A stretch of DNA of 64,000 nt from Eulemur rufifrons (GCF_041146395.1 NC_091000.1:16258501-16322500), one strand, 5' to 3'; positions 47,151-59,710 are shown, numbered from the stretch's first letter. The notes: generated from the letters alone by a model not told the origin. Numbers and translations are program-made.

Positions 47151-48885
47151 AGAGTAGAGCTAGCCAATATAGGGTGAGAGAAATTCGTAAACCAGAGTGG
47201 AATCATCGTGAATCATTTCAGTTGGAAATAAAATGAGAGAGAAAAAAAGTGAAATATTTACAAGACAGGCATCCTGGCCAGGTATCAGGTATAATAATGC
47301 AGTTTAATTTAGAGAAATAACTGCCCAGAGACAAAATGTAGTAGTGATTGATGATTTCAGCTGTCAAGAAAATTGTTCTCTGAGTATCCTCCCCTCCCCT
47401 GTGTGGATTCTGAGAAGCCAAGGCTGGTAGAAGGAGTTTCCAACAAACTGCAGGGGATGTAGAGGAAGCATGGAGAACAGGGTGAGAATGACAAGTTTAA
47501 GGGCTGGCAAATGGTCTTGTTTGCAAAAAGCAGGCAGAGTGAGCTGGGGTGAGGAGAGACGTCTGGAAATTATGAAAGAATGAGCTTAGTGTCAATCCAC
47601 ATCAAGATTCTAGTTTTAAAAATATAGTTTGTGAGCATTTAGAAATGAAGCCATCTAAAAACCACTAAGTTATACTTCATATTTTGGAGGAATGGAGATA
47701 ATATTCTAGATGTAGGTCAACAATTTCCAGTTCCTTCAACTCCAGCCTTTCCTGGCTAGAATCTACTGTGCCCACCAGGTTGGAAAGTACACCGGCCACA
47801 TCAGCAGGCCAGGCTGTGCTGGCAATGGGGAATCTGAAATCAGTCCTGCTGTCACCAACCAGATATCCAGTGAGCCTAGAGTAAAATTCTGGTGCACAGC
47901 CTATTTCTACTCACCATTGTGTTGGCCTAGACTAGGCTTCTAACTCAGCCTCTTTGCCTAGCTTTCTAATTCCAGTTTGTCCTAAGGGCTCATCCCTTGC
48001 TCTAGTCCACTGGGTCCAGCTTCCCAGCCACTGATCCATTGAAAATGGACTAATTACCCAAGGATACACTGTTATGCATTGCCTGAATACCTACTATCAT
48101 GCCACACCACATATGTCTACCTAATGGGCACAGTAGTTTAACACCTGTCTTTGAACACTGCATGTGATGGAGCTAGTCTGTGGCCAACTCAGACCTCCAG
48201 GGCCCCACCCTCATGAGGACCCAGCCTCCTCTCTCTCCCTGGAGGGCCTCATTCATTGTCTTCCTGCATCATAAACCAATTCTCTTGAATCATACAAAGA
48301 AATGCCATAGGCATAATAAATATGGTTTTCACGCAGTATCTGACAAAGCCTCATGGTTTTTTAATGATAAAATGAGGAAATAGGGTCTGGATGATAGAAC
48401 AGTTAGGTGGATTTAAAGCTAGGTGAAAACTCAAAGTATCTTGAGTAATGGATCTATGCCAAACTGTCTGGACGAAGGTATTGGCATCTTGTAAGCCTAT
48501 ACTTGACCCTAACTTGAACAACAATCTTGCCAAAAGCCAGACACAGAAGGCAAAAACAGTTGCCAAGCTTTTGATGACATCATTCTAGGAGGGTTAGTAT
48601 GTCAGATAACCAAGAGATTTTAACATCTTCATATATGTCAATTATGCCTCAAAAAAGCCAAAGAATAATAAGTAAGTTTTAAGAAAGATTTTAACATCTC
48701 TTCACAAGTTGGAAACTTGGGGTTTAACTAAAAACACACAAACAGCAACAAAAATGAAAACACTCTAACTGTGAAAAATCAAGGAAAAAGGAAAATATAA
48801 CCTGTACGTGGAGCATCTTGTAAGGAAGTAACAAGTGCTCAAACAATGAAAGGATGGGGATATGTCAAAGGAACACATGCGCCAA
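47150..48885. other. Unassigned intergenic sequence
   Basis: No repeat or gene recognised. The CAGGTTGGAAAGTACACCGG area at 47778 shows nothing further. Confidence 0.5.
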
Positions 48886-48889
48886 CCCA

Positions 48890-49735
48890 AAGAGCTCACC
48901 TCCTGCCTGTTGCTGTCCTGATCCAAACAACCATCGCCTTTTGCCTGGACCGTTGCAGCAGCCTCCTGACCGGTTTCCCTGACCCCACTTTTACCTCGTC
49001 AGGCTCATCTCAACGTAGCAGAGTGATCTTTTTAAAACCTAAGACCTCCTATACATACTTTTTGGGTTAAAAAAAACAAACAAAAAATAAAAAATAAATA
49101 AATAAATAAATAAAAATAAAAAAATAATAAAACCTAAGACCGATCCCATCACTCCTCCCCTTGAAACTATCCAGAGGCTCCCCATTCATTCCGAATCATA
49201 TCCAAAGTTGATCCCATGGTCCCCAAGGCCCTCCACCATGGCTGCCTTCTCTCCCAGTGCCCCTTCAGCCCCAGCTCCCGTGGCTCCTCCATGCTGGCCT
49301 GTCTGCCGCAGCCCCAGCAAGTCAAACACGCTCCTGCCTTCAAGCCTTTGCATTACCTCTTCCCTCTGCCTAGAACGTTCCCCCAGACACCTGCGGTGCC
49401 AGATCCCCACCCGCTTTGATCCTTCCCACAACCCTCATCTCATTGAGGCCTATTCCGACCACCCACTCTGCCACTGCCTTTTGACACTCCAAAGGCCTCT
49501 TATTCTACTCTACCTTCTCTTTTTTCACACCACTATCTCCTTCTAACCATACGAGATAATTTACTAATTATATTTAATGTTGAGTTTCTGTCTCCCTGGT
49601 CTAGACTATAAGTTCCATGGAGGCAGGAATTGTCCATTTTTGTTTTCACCAATGTACCCCATAACCCAGAACACTACCTGACTCATTGTAGGTACTCAGT
49701 AAATATTGGCTGAATAAATAAATGAATTCAGCAGT
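48890..49735 (+). repeat. L2 LINE 3' region, split by a short retroposed insert
   Basis: GTCCTGATCCAAACAACCAT, TTGAAACTATCCAGAGGCTC, TTCAAGCCTTTGCATTACCT and GTCTAGACTATAAGTTCCAT, ending TAGGTACTCAGTAAATATTG. It is a good L2 with its 3' terminus. Confidence 0.9.
49047..49128 (+). mobile_element. Very short retroposed insert with A-rich tail
   Basis: 22 nt of sequence (TCCTATACATACTTTTTGGG TT) followed by an (AAAT)-patterned tail, between perfect 13-bp copies of AAAACCTAAGACC at 49034-49046 and 49129-49141. Confidence 0.75.
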
Positions 49736-49744
49736 CAATTCATT

Positions 49745-50030
49745 AACCATTAATTAGCCAAATGGATGGCCATTTAGGTTGTTTCCGTTTCTTTGCTATT
49801 AACAGTGATGCAATGAGCATACATACCCTTTCCATGTGTTTATGTGTGTCTCTCTACAAAAGACAGGAAAGGTGGAGTTATTGGTTATGTGCAATTTAAA
49901 TGTTAATAGATACTGCCGAATCACCCATCCATGTATCTGTTCAGATTCACATTCCTACCACAGTGTATGAGATAATTTGTTTACCCACACCCATGCCAAC
50001 AGCATCACTCTTTTAAGTGGAATTTTATAA
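49745..50030 (-). mobile_element. Old L1 fragment, antisense
   Basis: GGCCATTTAGGTTGTTTCCG, GATACTGCCGAATCACCCAT, ATTCCTACCACAGTGTATGA and ACACCCATGCCAACAGCATC are the usual antisense reading of an old L1 3' region. Confidence 0.8.
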
Positions 50031-50039
50031 AACTGGAGG

Positions 50040-50495
50040 GCTTCCAGAGGAGAGCAAACAGAATGGGAGAGTCTGGCACCCTTTAAAGAAACTTCATATG
50101 TTTAACCTAGAGAAGAGAAAATTTTGAAGAGCTCTCAAGTGAAAGCAGAATTCAGATTATTCTTTGTCATTGCCAGTGCTGGTGAAGTCCTACCTTTGGT
50201 GCTATCCACAGAGCAAGTTAACTCATACCTGTTTCGAGTTCCATGACAGTACCTAGTGATGCTAATGGCTTAAATTATCTGTGTAATGACCAAGGGGCAA
50301 AATACCAAATGAGTATTTTTTTGTATCATGTTTGCTAAGGAGATGGCATCTCATAAGATAATTATAACAATGTAACAATTTCTTCTCATTTTTGGCTTGA
50401 ACCCCAATATTAAGATGACATGTATGAGATAAAAATTTTCTTAAAGCCAGTTAACTTCTGAAAGGATGTTCCATCGCATCAGTAATTTGAAACTA
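50040..50495. other. Unassigned intergenic sequence
   Basis: Nothing recognised with confidence. Confidence 0.4.
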
Positions 50496-50499
50496 CAAA

Positions 50500-50870
50500 T
50501 AAAGTTTTTTAAAAATGTATCAGATTGGAAAAGATAGGAAAGACTGACAAAAGCTTTCTGCAGAAGTTTAAGGAAATTAATAACTTTCATGCACTGTTGG
50601 GTAGAGAATAAAAGGTTACAACCTTTCTGGAAATCAATCTAACAATGACAGAAATACAAAATGTGCACATGCTTTTAGGTCAATAATTCTATTTCTAGGA
50701 GTTTTCCTAAGGAAATAATTATGGACATGGACAATAACTTAGCTCACAAGGACTTCCAAAGTCATTCATTTATAATGAAAAATTGGAGACTATCTAAATA
50801 TCCATCTCTGCCAGGTTTGTTATGTGCATTGTATCACTAAGCATAATGGAATACGTGCAGCCACTAAAAT
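50500..50870 (+). mobile_element. Old L1 fragment
   Basis: TTTCATGCACTGTTGGGTAG, AACCTTTCTGGAAATCAATC, ATTTCTAGGAGTTTTCCTAA and AATGGAATACGTGCAGCCAC match the end of ORF2 of an old L1. Confidence 0.8.
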
Positions 50871-50879
50871 CTCGAGGGA

Positions 50880-53125
50880 GATCCGGGTGCTGGGTATTTC
50901 CCATTTGATCCTCCAGAGCCATCTTTCACCCTTCTCCACACTGTCCTGTGCCCTGGGAGGGGACTGAGTGGGCTCCCTCATTGTCCTCTGCCTTCTGGCT
51001 GGGTTTGGCCACTGGGAAGCACTGGTAGGAAAGGAATAGTTTAAAAGAAAGAGGAGTCTGAGTATCCCTTCCCTCCGTCTCCTCCTTGCTGAGGCTGGCT
51101 GTGTCTTCCAAAGACCTCAGCTCCTGTTGAGAGGCCATCTCTCGCCACTACTGTCCTGAGTCCTGGGAACGGCACCTTCCCTTCACCCCTTTACACCTAG
51201 AGGTGGCAATGGCTCCAGCTCCCCACCGTGGCTGTCCCTGTGCTTGATCAGTCTTTGTCAGTTCCCCTCAACCCTGCCCTCAGTCCTCTAGTGCAGCTTT
51301 AACTTCTGCCATCCATGCTTGAAAGTTCAAACACAAAGAAGTAAAGAAATGGAGAGGAGAGACATAATATGTCATTTTGGGTTCTCTGTTTTCATCCTAT
51401 CCTTTCCAAAATTGTATAGCAATTTTGGAGATGGACAGGATAACACAGGTTGCACAGGGGGCACGAAAACATTGAGTTGCATATGGAATTTAAAATGCAC
51501 AAAAATTTGCACCTTTCTGTATTAGCTATTATAGCTTATTTTGAGAGTGCCATTTAACAAGAAAGAGTATCAAGCTGAGAAGTGAAGAATAAAGAGTAAT
51601 CCATTACAAAACACTATTATAATCGAACGGGAACATGTTCTGAAGTGTTAAGGTCAAAGTAAAGACCCACAGACAACCATGGATTTAAACTAAGCGGTAA
51701 GAATCCCACTGAGAGGAGAAATGCCAGCTACCTTGTCAATCACATGATTACTTTCTCCAACATACTTTAAAAATAAAATATATAAGGTGCTCAGCCCTAA
51801 TGTGAAAACTCCAGGAAGATTTTAAAATAATGGGAATAGCATTGTTCTCAATGTCAAGATATATTTATCACACATTATCTTACATTTTAATAAAAACTTT
51901 CTAAATCTATAAGATCTTATCAAAATTACCTTTTAAACATTAATGATTTAGATTTTAGCTAGGATAGAGATGATCTGTAAGCAGCACTGGTTTTTATTTT
52001 CACAGGTAATAGGGGTTTCCTCTAGCTACAAGGCAGAATAAGTTCTCTTCTAAATCTGGTTTATAAAATAAATGCAGCTCAAGGCCCGTTAATGGGTCCT
52101 GAAAGCAATGTAGTGGGTAGGGTGGGAGGGGGCAAGCAGAATTTTTTTAATGACATGAAACAGACCGGAATAGAATTAGAATAAAACAGAAAATATCCAA
52201 GTACATTTCTCTTAAGCATACCATATAACAAAACCTGTATTCCATTTGTTTTCATGCATACATCTGTGTCCCAGATCACAAGGCAAAATGGCTTTCTTAC
52301 TCTACGTCTTGATCAAAACCGTTTGAAAGCCTCTGCTCTAGTCTGTGATAACCTCTATAACAATGTTACTGCTTTGAGCCAAGGTTATAGTACAACTAAA
52401 AAAAGCAGCAGACAGAAGTAGAGGTGAAGATCAAAACAGAACAAATTTCTAGCCAAGTGCCTTTGGGTCGAGAACATTTTAGTGTTATTATCCTAAAAGG
52501 AATCTTCAGACTGATAAAAGCCACGGTGTTTAACTGTCATGGCTATAACGGCATTAGCTATAACTTTTGTATCAGAGTGAGCATGGTAGGTGAAGAGCTG
52601 CATTGCACTAGTAATTTACCTTTTCGGATATTTCTCAAAGACAGCCTGTTCATTAAATTATTTTCAAGAAATATCTGACATCATTGCAAACAACATGGTT
52701 CAAAATAAAAATGATATGGATAAAAATTGTCGAAGATACATTGTCATTCGAGAAAAGCGAGTACAAAAAGCAGCATATAGAGTAGTTTCCAATCTATGGC
52801 TCAAAAAATAATGTATATGTTATTGCGTACATGAAAAAATATGAGGAATCTAATGAGATGTATAGGATTATGGAATATATGAAATGTTTGAATATTTGTA
52901 CTGAGTACACATTACTTTTATATTCAGAAAAAAAATAAAGATATATTTGGAATATTTTTCAAAAAAGGAAATGAAAAGTCATCCGTAAGGTCCTCCACTT
53001 CAAGAGTTCCTGAGACCCAGGTTTTCTAGAATCAAGCAATTTCAGCCTTTGAACATTGCGGCTGGCCAGGCTGGGAAGGTCTCATGCCACTAAGGTGTGT
53101 CAGAGATATGGACATTAAGTTTGAA
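50880..53125. other. Unassigned intergenic sequence
   Basis: Mixed composition, C-rich to 51300, then A+T-rich. No exon or repeat recognised. Confidence 0.5.
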
Positions 53126-53129
53126 TACA

Positions 53130-53480
53130 GTTGTACAATGTGGTTTTCCCAAATTTTAATAAATTTACTTTTTAATTATAAAAGCAGTAAAGCAACATGT
53201 TTAAAGTCTAGAAAATAGGTGGGGGGGGATTCCAAATCCTGCTATTTAATATAAATATTCTCTGATAGCATTTTATATGTGTTTTATATGGTTACCACCA
53301 TAGTAAATATTAAATTCTATGATCAGACTTTTTTTCACATAACATTGTTCTTGTTGCTACATAGACTTCATGTCTCATTTTTAAATGGTTGTGTATTATC
53401 GCATTTAGTAAATATCATGGTTTATTTAACCATTCCCCAATTACTGGAATAAATCTGTTGTTACGTATTTATTGAATATT
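53130..53480. repeat. Possible old LINE fragment
   Basis: AAATGGTTGTGTATTATCGC and TTATTTAACCATTCCCCAAT resemble an L1 3' UTR. Weak. Confidence 0.4.
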
Positions 53481-53599
53481 TCTATAATGCCTATAATCTA
53501 AATAGAGATGATATCTAGATCTTATCTACATAAGTGTAAAGAATATGCAAAGTCTTTATGAAGATTTTCTCCTTGAATTTTGTAATAAAAAATGTCTTG

Positions 53600-53765
53600 A
53601 GAACATATTTTAAGCACTGGGCTAGATATTTTCACATATTTTCCTTCATTTTATCCTCAAACTAACCCTGTGGCATTAGGGTAATAATCCCTATTAAATA
53701 AGTAGGCAGATGAAGTACATAAACACTAAGCCACAAAATCACAACTCAAATCTAACGTTAAATCT
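53600..53765 (+). repeat. MIR SINE fragment
   Basis: TAAGCACTGGGCTAGATATT, TTATCCTCAAACTAACCCTG and TAATAATCCCTATTAAATAA in MIR order. Confidence 0.65.
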
Positions 53766-53776
53766 TAGGGCAAGCC

Positions 53777-53820
53777 AAGATGTACTTTTCAAATTTCTAA
53801 GATGTACTTTTCAAATTTCT
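53777..53820. repeat. 22-bp tandem duplication
   Basis: Two perfect copies of a 22-bp unit beginning AAGATGTACTTTTC. Confidence 0.95.
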
Positions 53821-54005
53821 TTTATTTGAAATAAAGGATAACTTAATCTTGTGCTACTAAGACATTTTAGAGTCTAAGCATAAAGACGCGTTTCTTATGT
53901 TGTTTTACTTGGCCAGTATGGTATTTCATAAGTTTGTGAATAAAAACACCTAAAGTTAGATCGGTTATCATCCAGCTAACCATAGTCCTCACCTGTCACT
54001 TCATG

Positions 54006-54150
54006 CACATCTGCACACACACACACACACACAACTACAGACACACACACAAATACACACAAATACCACCACTCATGCACAATCATACAAACACACACAT
54101 ATAGGCACACAACCACACACACAAACATACACACCAATACACACCTACCT
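54006..54150. repeat. CA-rich simple repeat
   Basis: Imperfect (CA)n array mixed with ACACAAATAC and CACACAACCA variants. Confidence 0.9.
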
Positions 54151-54237
54151 GGCCTCTGAAGGCATCTGAGTTTGTGTGCCCTTTGTTAGAATTTCAACCA
54201 GAGGGGACACTCAACACCTGTTCAGAAACTGTGAAGC

Positions 54238-54441
54238 TGGTCGGGTGTGGTGGCTTGCGTCTGTAATGCTAGCAATCTGGGAGGCCGAGTTGGAGGATCG
54301 CCTGAACTCAGGAGTTCGAGACCAGCCTGAGCAAGAGCGAGACCCCGTCTTTATTAAAAATAGGAAAAATTAGCCTGGTGCAGTGGCGCAAGCCTGTAGT
54401 GACAGAGTGAGAATCTGTCTAAAAAAATAAAGAAAGAAAGA
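54238..54441 (+). mobile_element. Alu SINE with deleted right monomer
   Basis: The left monomer is complete, but the text jumps from CAAGCCTGTAGT straight to GACAGAGTGAG, so most of the right monomer is lost. Flanking copies of GAAACTGTGAAGC and GAAAACTGGGAAGC. Confidence 0.88.
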
Positions 54442-54449
54442 AAACTGGG

Positions 54450-55680
54450 AAGCAGCTGAAGTAAATCCATAATTCACACAAAATGAATAACTTTAGGAGA
54501 TAACACTGTCCATAGCAGTAGAGAGATGTTACTGGGATTATTAAATTAATCCAAACATATTAACATGTGGGATATATATAATTGACATTTTTATTTGTTC
54601 TGCTTCGAAGTTTATGCCCTTTATGATATTGCCTCAGACAAAAAAAATACTAAAAGGATAATGATATGTTAATAAAATCAATAAAATTGTCCTTACATTT
54701 GTGATGATAATTTTGACTTTTTAAGTACTTTCGCATCTGTGGTACAAGGCTCTGGAATAGAAATAAGAGAACTTAAAATGATGTAGAAGGACAACAAAAA
54801 CTGAAATGGCCACATAATCAAATAATGCAGTATTTAAAAGCTCATATTGAAACGTGAAAGGAAAAACATGTTGAAAAGAAGATTCTATTATATTGCCTAA
54901 TTTGCGTTCCCAGAAACCTCTTCCAGTTATTGTCTAATCCTAAGGAATTTAGAAGATTGTTTCTTTGTTCCCCTGGGTTTTTACCCTTGAGGAACTGATT
55001 TATTTCCCAGCAACTTAGGGATCTAGAGAAGCCCTCAAGTTGCCCCACACTCTAATTATATTTACCATGCAGTATTCTAAACTCAGTAAATATCATGATG
55101 AAGAAAACCATCTTAGATCACCAAGAAAAAGAAAGAAAGAAAGAAAAGCATCTTAGGTATTCTAATGTGACTTTAGACCATTTTTTATCAAATTTTATTA
55201 TGGTTTTATGGATAACTATGAGTGGTCCATTAAAAAACCCTACATTTATTTAGTTTCACGCCATATATAAAAATTAGCACTGTGATAATCTAATGTTAGC
55301 ATAAATTCATATTCAGTTATCATCCATTTGACTATAAATTCGTCTTTTCCAAATCTTCAATTATAAGCATTCAGAAACATCACTACGTATAGTATGCAAG
55401 AGGAACAACTGCATGGAGTAATTTGGGCATTTCTTACCTGAGAAATTAGAAGTGAAAAAAAAACCAAAACAAATTTGAAGTGAACAAATTTTGGCCACAT
55501 TAAATTATACATACATAGGGGGGCATGAGAAGCACTCTACTTATATCCATTTTATATATGCTCTGCCTACACATGCCACACCCTGACCCCGACCCTCGCC
55601 CATGGATGACAAAAACCCTGTTTTTCTAAAGCAGGCTTCTGCATGCCAGAAGATCCAACCAAACTGAGTCTAGAAAGTAA
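54450..55680. other. Unassigned intergenic sequence
   Basis: A+T-rich, with a short (AAAG)n at 55122-55146. Nothing else recognised. Confidence 0.5.
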
Positions 55681-56277
55681 TCCGATTCTGTAATAGTTAG
55701 CTAGGGCTGCAATAACAAAGTTCCACAGCCTGGGTGACTTAAAGAACAGAAATGTATTTTCTCACAGTTCTAGAGGCTAGAAGTATGAGATCAAAGTGCG
55801 AGTAGGGTTGATTTCTTCCAAGGTCTGTCTCCTTGTTTTGTAGATGGCCATTGTGATGATTAGTTTTATGTAACAACTTGACTGGGTCACAAGATGCCCA
55901 GGTAAACATTATTTCTGGGTGTGTCTGAGGCTATTTCTAGAAGATTAGCATTGGAATTGGTAGACTGAGTAATGCAGATGGCCTTCCCCAATGTGTGTGG
56001 GCATCTTCCAATCCACTGAGGCCCTGAACAGAACAAAAGGTGAAGGAAGGAGAAATTTGCTTTTTAGCCTGCCCTGCTGTTTAAGCAGGAATATCTCATC
56101 TCTTCTTCTCCTACCCTTGGACTAGGATTTGTACCATCCAGGCCCTGGTTCTCAGGACTTTGGACTTGAACTATCGCCAGCTTCCATGGGTCTCTAGCTT
56201 ACTTACAGACACAGATTGTGGGACTTCTCAGCCTCTGTAAATCACATGAGCCAGTTCCTCACAATGAATCTCCTTTT

Positions 56278-56595
56278 TTTTTTTTTTTTTTTGAGACACA
56301 GTCTCACTCTGATGCCCGGGCTAGAGTGAGTGCCGTGGCGTCAGCCTAGCTCACAGCAACCTCAAACTCCTGAGCTCAAGCGATCCGAGTAGCTGGGACT
56401 ACAGGCATGTGCCACCATGCCCGGCTAATTTTTTCTATATATATTTTTAGCTGTCCATATAATTTCTTTCTATTTTTAGTAGAGATGGGGTCTCGCTCTT
56501 GCTCAGGCTGGTCTCGAACTCCTGAGCTCAAACGATCCGCCCACCTCGGCCTCCCAGAGTGCTAGGATTACAGGCGTGAGCCACCGCGCCCGGCC
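56278..56595 (-). mobile_element. Alu SINE (inner layer)
   Basis: Lemur-type dimer, minus strand, target duplication TGAATCTCCTTTT at 56265-56277 and 56596-56608. It lacks about 20 bp of the right-arm TCAGCCTCC block. Confidence 0.95.
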
Positions 56596-56602
56596 TGAAT
56601 CT

Positions 56603-56705
56603 CCTTTTATATATGCACACACATACCACACAAACATATATACACACACATACAGTATACATATAAATGTATATATGTGTACATATATGCACATATATAG
56701 ATATG
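56603..56705. repeat. (TA/CA)n alternating purine-pyrimidine tract
   Basis: About 100 bp of alternating TATATA, CACACA and TGTACATA text inside the MLT2 LTR. Confidence 0.85.
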
Positions 56706-56959
56706 TTTTCTCTGGAGAACCCTAACACAGCCATCTTCTACCTGTCTTCACGTGGTCTTTCATCTGTGCACATCTGTATCTTAATCTCCTATTTCACAAG
56801 GATACCAGTCATAGTGAATTAGGACCCACTCTCCTGACTTCATTTAAGCTTATTTACCTCTTTAAAGGGCCTATCTCCAAATACATTCTGAAGTACTAGA
56901 GATTAGGACTTCAACATATGAATTTGGGGGAAACACAGTTCAACCCATAAAAGATTCTT

Positions 56960-57850
56960 ATTTATGTATTTCATAACAGTGAAACAAATAACTGTTACCT
57001 TTGTGGGACTGTGTTTTGTTGTTAAAAAAAAAAAAGAAAGAAACTAGAAGACATCTAGTCTTTTAAACCATATTCTCCACAAACTCAGCCAAAGGCAATT
57101 TGGTCCACAAAGAGATGCTTTGCATCCTAAGCAGCAGTGGGGGGACCCTTTGCCAGCCCCTGTCTGGCCCTCTCCCTCAAAGCTGTAGACACATCCTGGT
57201 GCATCATAAAAGAAAAAAAAGAGTAATTGAATGATTCTCCTCTTCCATTCATGATCATGTCTATTGTTACCACTGATCCTGGAAAGCCAAAATTATAGAT
57301 AATTAGGATGATGGTCCTCAAACAACTAGGACAAGGCCACATCCAACTCACTTAGGAAGCATTTTCAACATACTGTCCACCCTCAACCTCAAACGTACCC
57401 AAATATGCAGGTGAAGAAGTGAAGCAGGTGGGATTAAAGTCAACTGCACACAACATGAAAGTGAAAATAACGATGACTTTAAGCAGAAGTTCAGAGAGAA
57501 GTGGTCCACAGCAGGTATGGTGCTCCATGGTTATCAGACACTGGTTGCTGTTCTCAGCACAGGTTTCTGGTGGGCTGACGTTCCAAGAGTGCTGCTGGAG
57601 CTGAGGCCGCCAGGAAGACAGAAAGGGCAAAGGGCATGCCCTAGCAGTTTTGCCTGTTAAGGAGTTTTCCCAGCCTCTTGTCTGGTAGCTACAGCTTTCT
57701 ATTCATTGACAAGGAAATCTAGGAAAAATAGATATACCATTCCGAATAAAATCAAGTTTGTTCCACAAGGGCCCAGGGAATATATATGTTGTAAGAGCTT
57801 GTCAGGTGATCCCAATACATCCTAATCCCTTGAGAACCACTGTTAAAGAA
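56960..57850. other. Unassigned intergenic sequence
   Basis: Nothing recognised. Confidence 0.5.
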
Positions 57851-57851
57851 A

Positions 57852-58160
57852 CAGCTTCTTGCTCACACCTGTAATCCTAGCCCTCTAGGAGGCTGAGGCG
57901 GGTGGATTGCTTGAGCTCAGGAGTTCCAGACCAGCCTGAGCAAGAGCAAGACCCCGTCTCTACTAAAAATAGAAAAAAATTAGCCGGACAACTAAAAATA
58001 GAAACAAGCGGAAAAAAAAAGTAGCCCAGCGTGATGGCTCCCACCTGTAGTCCCAGCTACTCAGGAGGCTGAGGCAGGAGGATCATTTGAGCCCAGGAGT
58101 TTGAGGTTGCTGTGAGCTAGGCTGATGCCATGGCACTCACCCCAGGCAACAGAGTCAGTC
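57852..58160 (+). mobile_element. Alu SINE, 5'-truncated
   Basis: Starts within the head (GCTCACACCTGTAATCCTAG), complete otherwise to CCCCAGGCAACAGAGTCAG. No clean A tail. Confidence 0.88.
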
Positions 58161-58164
58161 ATCC

Positions 58165-58440
58165 CAAAGAAATTAATTGAAGGGAACATTTGTTATTGGT
58201 CTCCCAGCATCCATTCTGCCTTTTCTCAACAACTCAGATGTTCACCTGGGCATCGAGAGCCCAGCCCTAATCTCAGTCTATGTATTACAGCTGCAGGCCC
58301 CTCCCCAGTCCTAGGGATGAAGCACATGACCCAGGCCTAAGCCTCATTAGCACACTGTATCCTATTGGCCAAGTGATTGGTTCAAGTGCAAGCACGTGAC
58401 CTAAGCCAGGCTAGTCAGAGTGAGTCGCAAGACTTTAACT
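58165..58440. repeat. Possible old LTR or repeat
   Basis: GTCTCCCAGCATCCATTCTG and CCTATTGGCCAAGTGATTGG resemble a worn mammalian LTR, unassigned. Confidence 0.35.
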
Positions 58441-58560
58441 AGAATGTAAACTCAATAAAAGTAAGGATCTTCACTGTCTGGTTTTCACTGCTTCCTGAGC
58501 ATCAAACACAATGTCTGGAACAAAGTAGATGCTTAATAAATATGAATGTTAAATGCCTAA
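58440..58560 (+). repeat. L2 3' end
   Basis: AGAATGTAAACTCAATAAAA, AACACAATGTCTGGAACAAA and GATGCTTAATAAATATGAAT. Confidence 0.7.
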
Positions 58561-58915
58561 AAATGGAGCTAAGAAATGAAATAAAAACTGGATTTTGATC
58601 CAGTTTGAATTTCTGTCTCTAACTACCTGAACTAGATCTAGCCTTGGATTATTCTGTTACTAAGTTAATAAATTCTCTTTGTTTGCTTAAACCAATTTGA
58701 GTTTGAATTTCTCTTACTTGCAACCAAAAGGTCATAGGGAAGCAAGCAGGACCAGTAGTCTAAGCCAGTAAGGGCTTGATAATTTATTAGGTTCAGAATA
58801 TGTCAATCATTTCTATTGAGCAAAAGAACTAAAAACAGGACAATTTAATAAGCAGGACTATGAAATATGAAGAGAGGAGGATTCACCTTCTGATGACATG
58901 TTTTATTTTGTCTTT
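58560..58915. other. Unassigned intergenic sequence
   Basis: Nothing recognised. Confidence 0.5.
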
Positions 58916-58928
58916 AAAAGTTAGTCTT

Positions 58929-59261
<333 letters not shown>

Positions 59262-59530
59262 AAAAGTTAGTCTTTTCAACAAATGGTACTGAACAACTGT
59301 ACATCCACACGCAAAAAAATTAATATGGACAAGACTTTATGCCTTTCACAAAAACTAACTTATCATAGACCTAAATGTAAAATGCAAAACTATAAAACCC
59401 CTAGAACATAACTTAGGAGAAAATCTACGTGACTTTGGGTTTGGCAATGACTGTTAGATACAACATCAAAATCATTATCCATGAGAGAAGAAATTGATAA
59501 GTTGGACTTCATTAAAATTAAAAACTTCCC

Positions 59531-59605
59531 AAAAAGACACTGTTAAGAGAATAAAAAGACACTGTTAAGAGAATAAAAAGACACTGTTAAGAGAATAAAA
59601 AGACA
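59531..59605. repeat. 22-bp minisatellite inside L1 ORF2
   Basis: Three perfect tandem copies of a 22-bp unit (AAAAAGACACTGTTAAGAGA AT) plus 9 bases of a fourth. Confidence 0.97.
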
Positions 59606-59710
59606 AGCCACAGACAGAGAAAATATTGCAAAGCATCTATCTGATAAAGAACTGATACTCAAAATATTCAGTGAACTCTTAAAACTCACAATAAAAAACA
59701 AACAACCCAA

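Larger units (their letters stand above)
55852..56729 (-). mobile_element. MLT2-type LTR (middle layer)
   Basis: TGTGATGATTAGTTTTATGT to TTTCTCTGGAGAACCCTAAC, target duplication GCCAT at 55847-55851 and 56730-56734. Same family as 24138-24633. It is interrupted by an Alu and carries a (TA/CA)n tract at 56603-56705. Confidence 0.92.
55689..56952 (-). mobile_element. MLT1-type LTR (outer layer of a three-level nest)
   Basis: Left part: TGTAATAGTTAGCTAGGGCT, AGAACAGAAATGTATTTTCT, AAGGTCTGTCTCC to about 55851. Right part from 56730: CTTCACGTGGTCTTTC, AAGGGCCTATCTCCAAATAC, CAACATATGAATTTGGGGG. Target duplication GATTC at 55684-55688 and 56953-56957. Confidence 0.92.

Noticed and set aside
48846..49546. 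Proline- and serine-rich frames at about 49.2 kb that look gene-like
   Set aside because: They coincide with a well-preserved L2 3' region, whose translation has this character.
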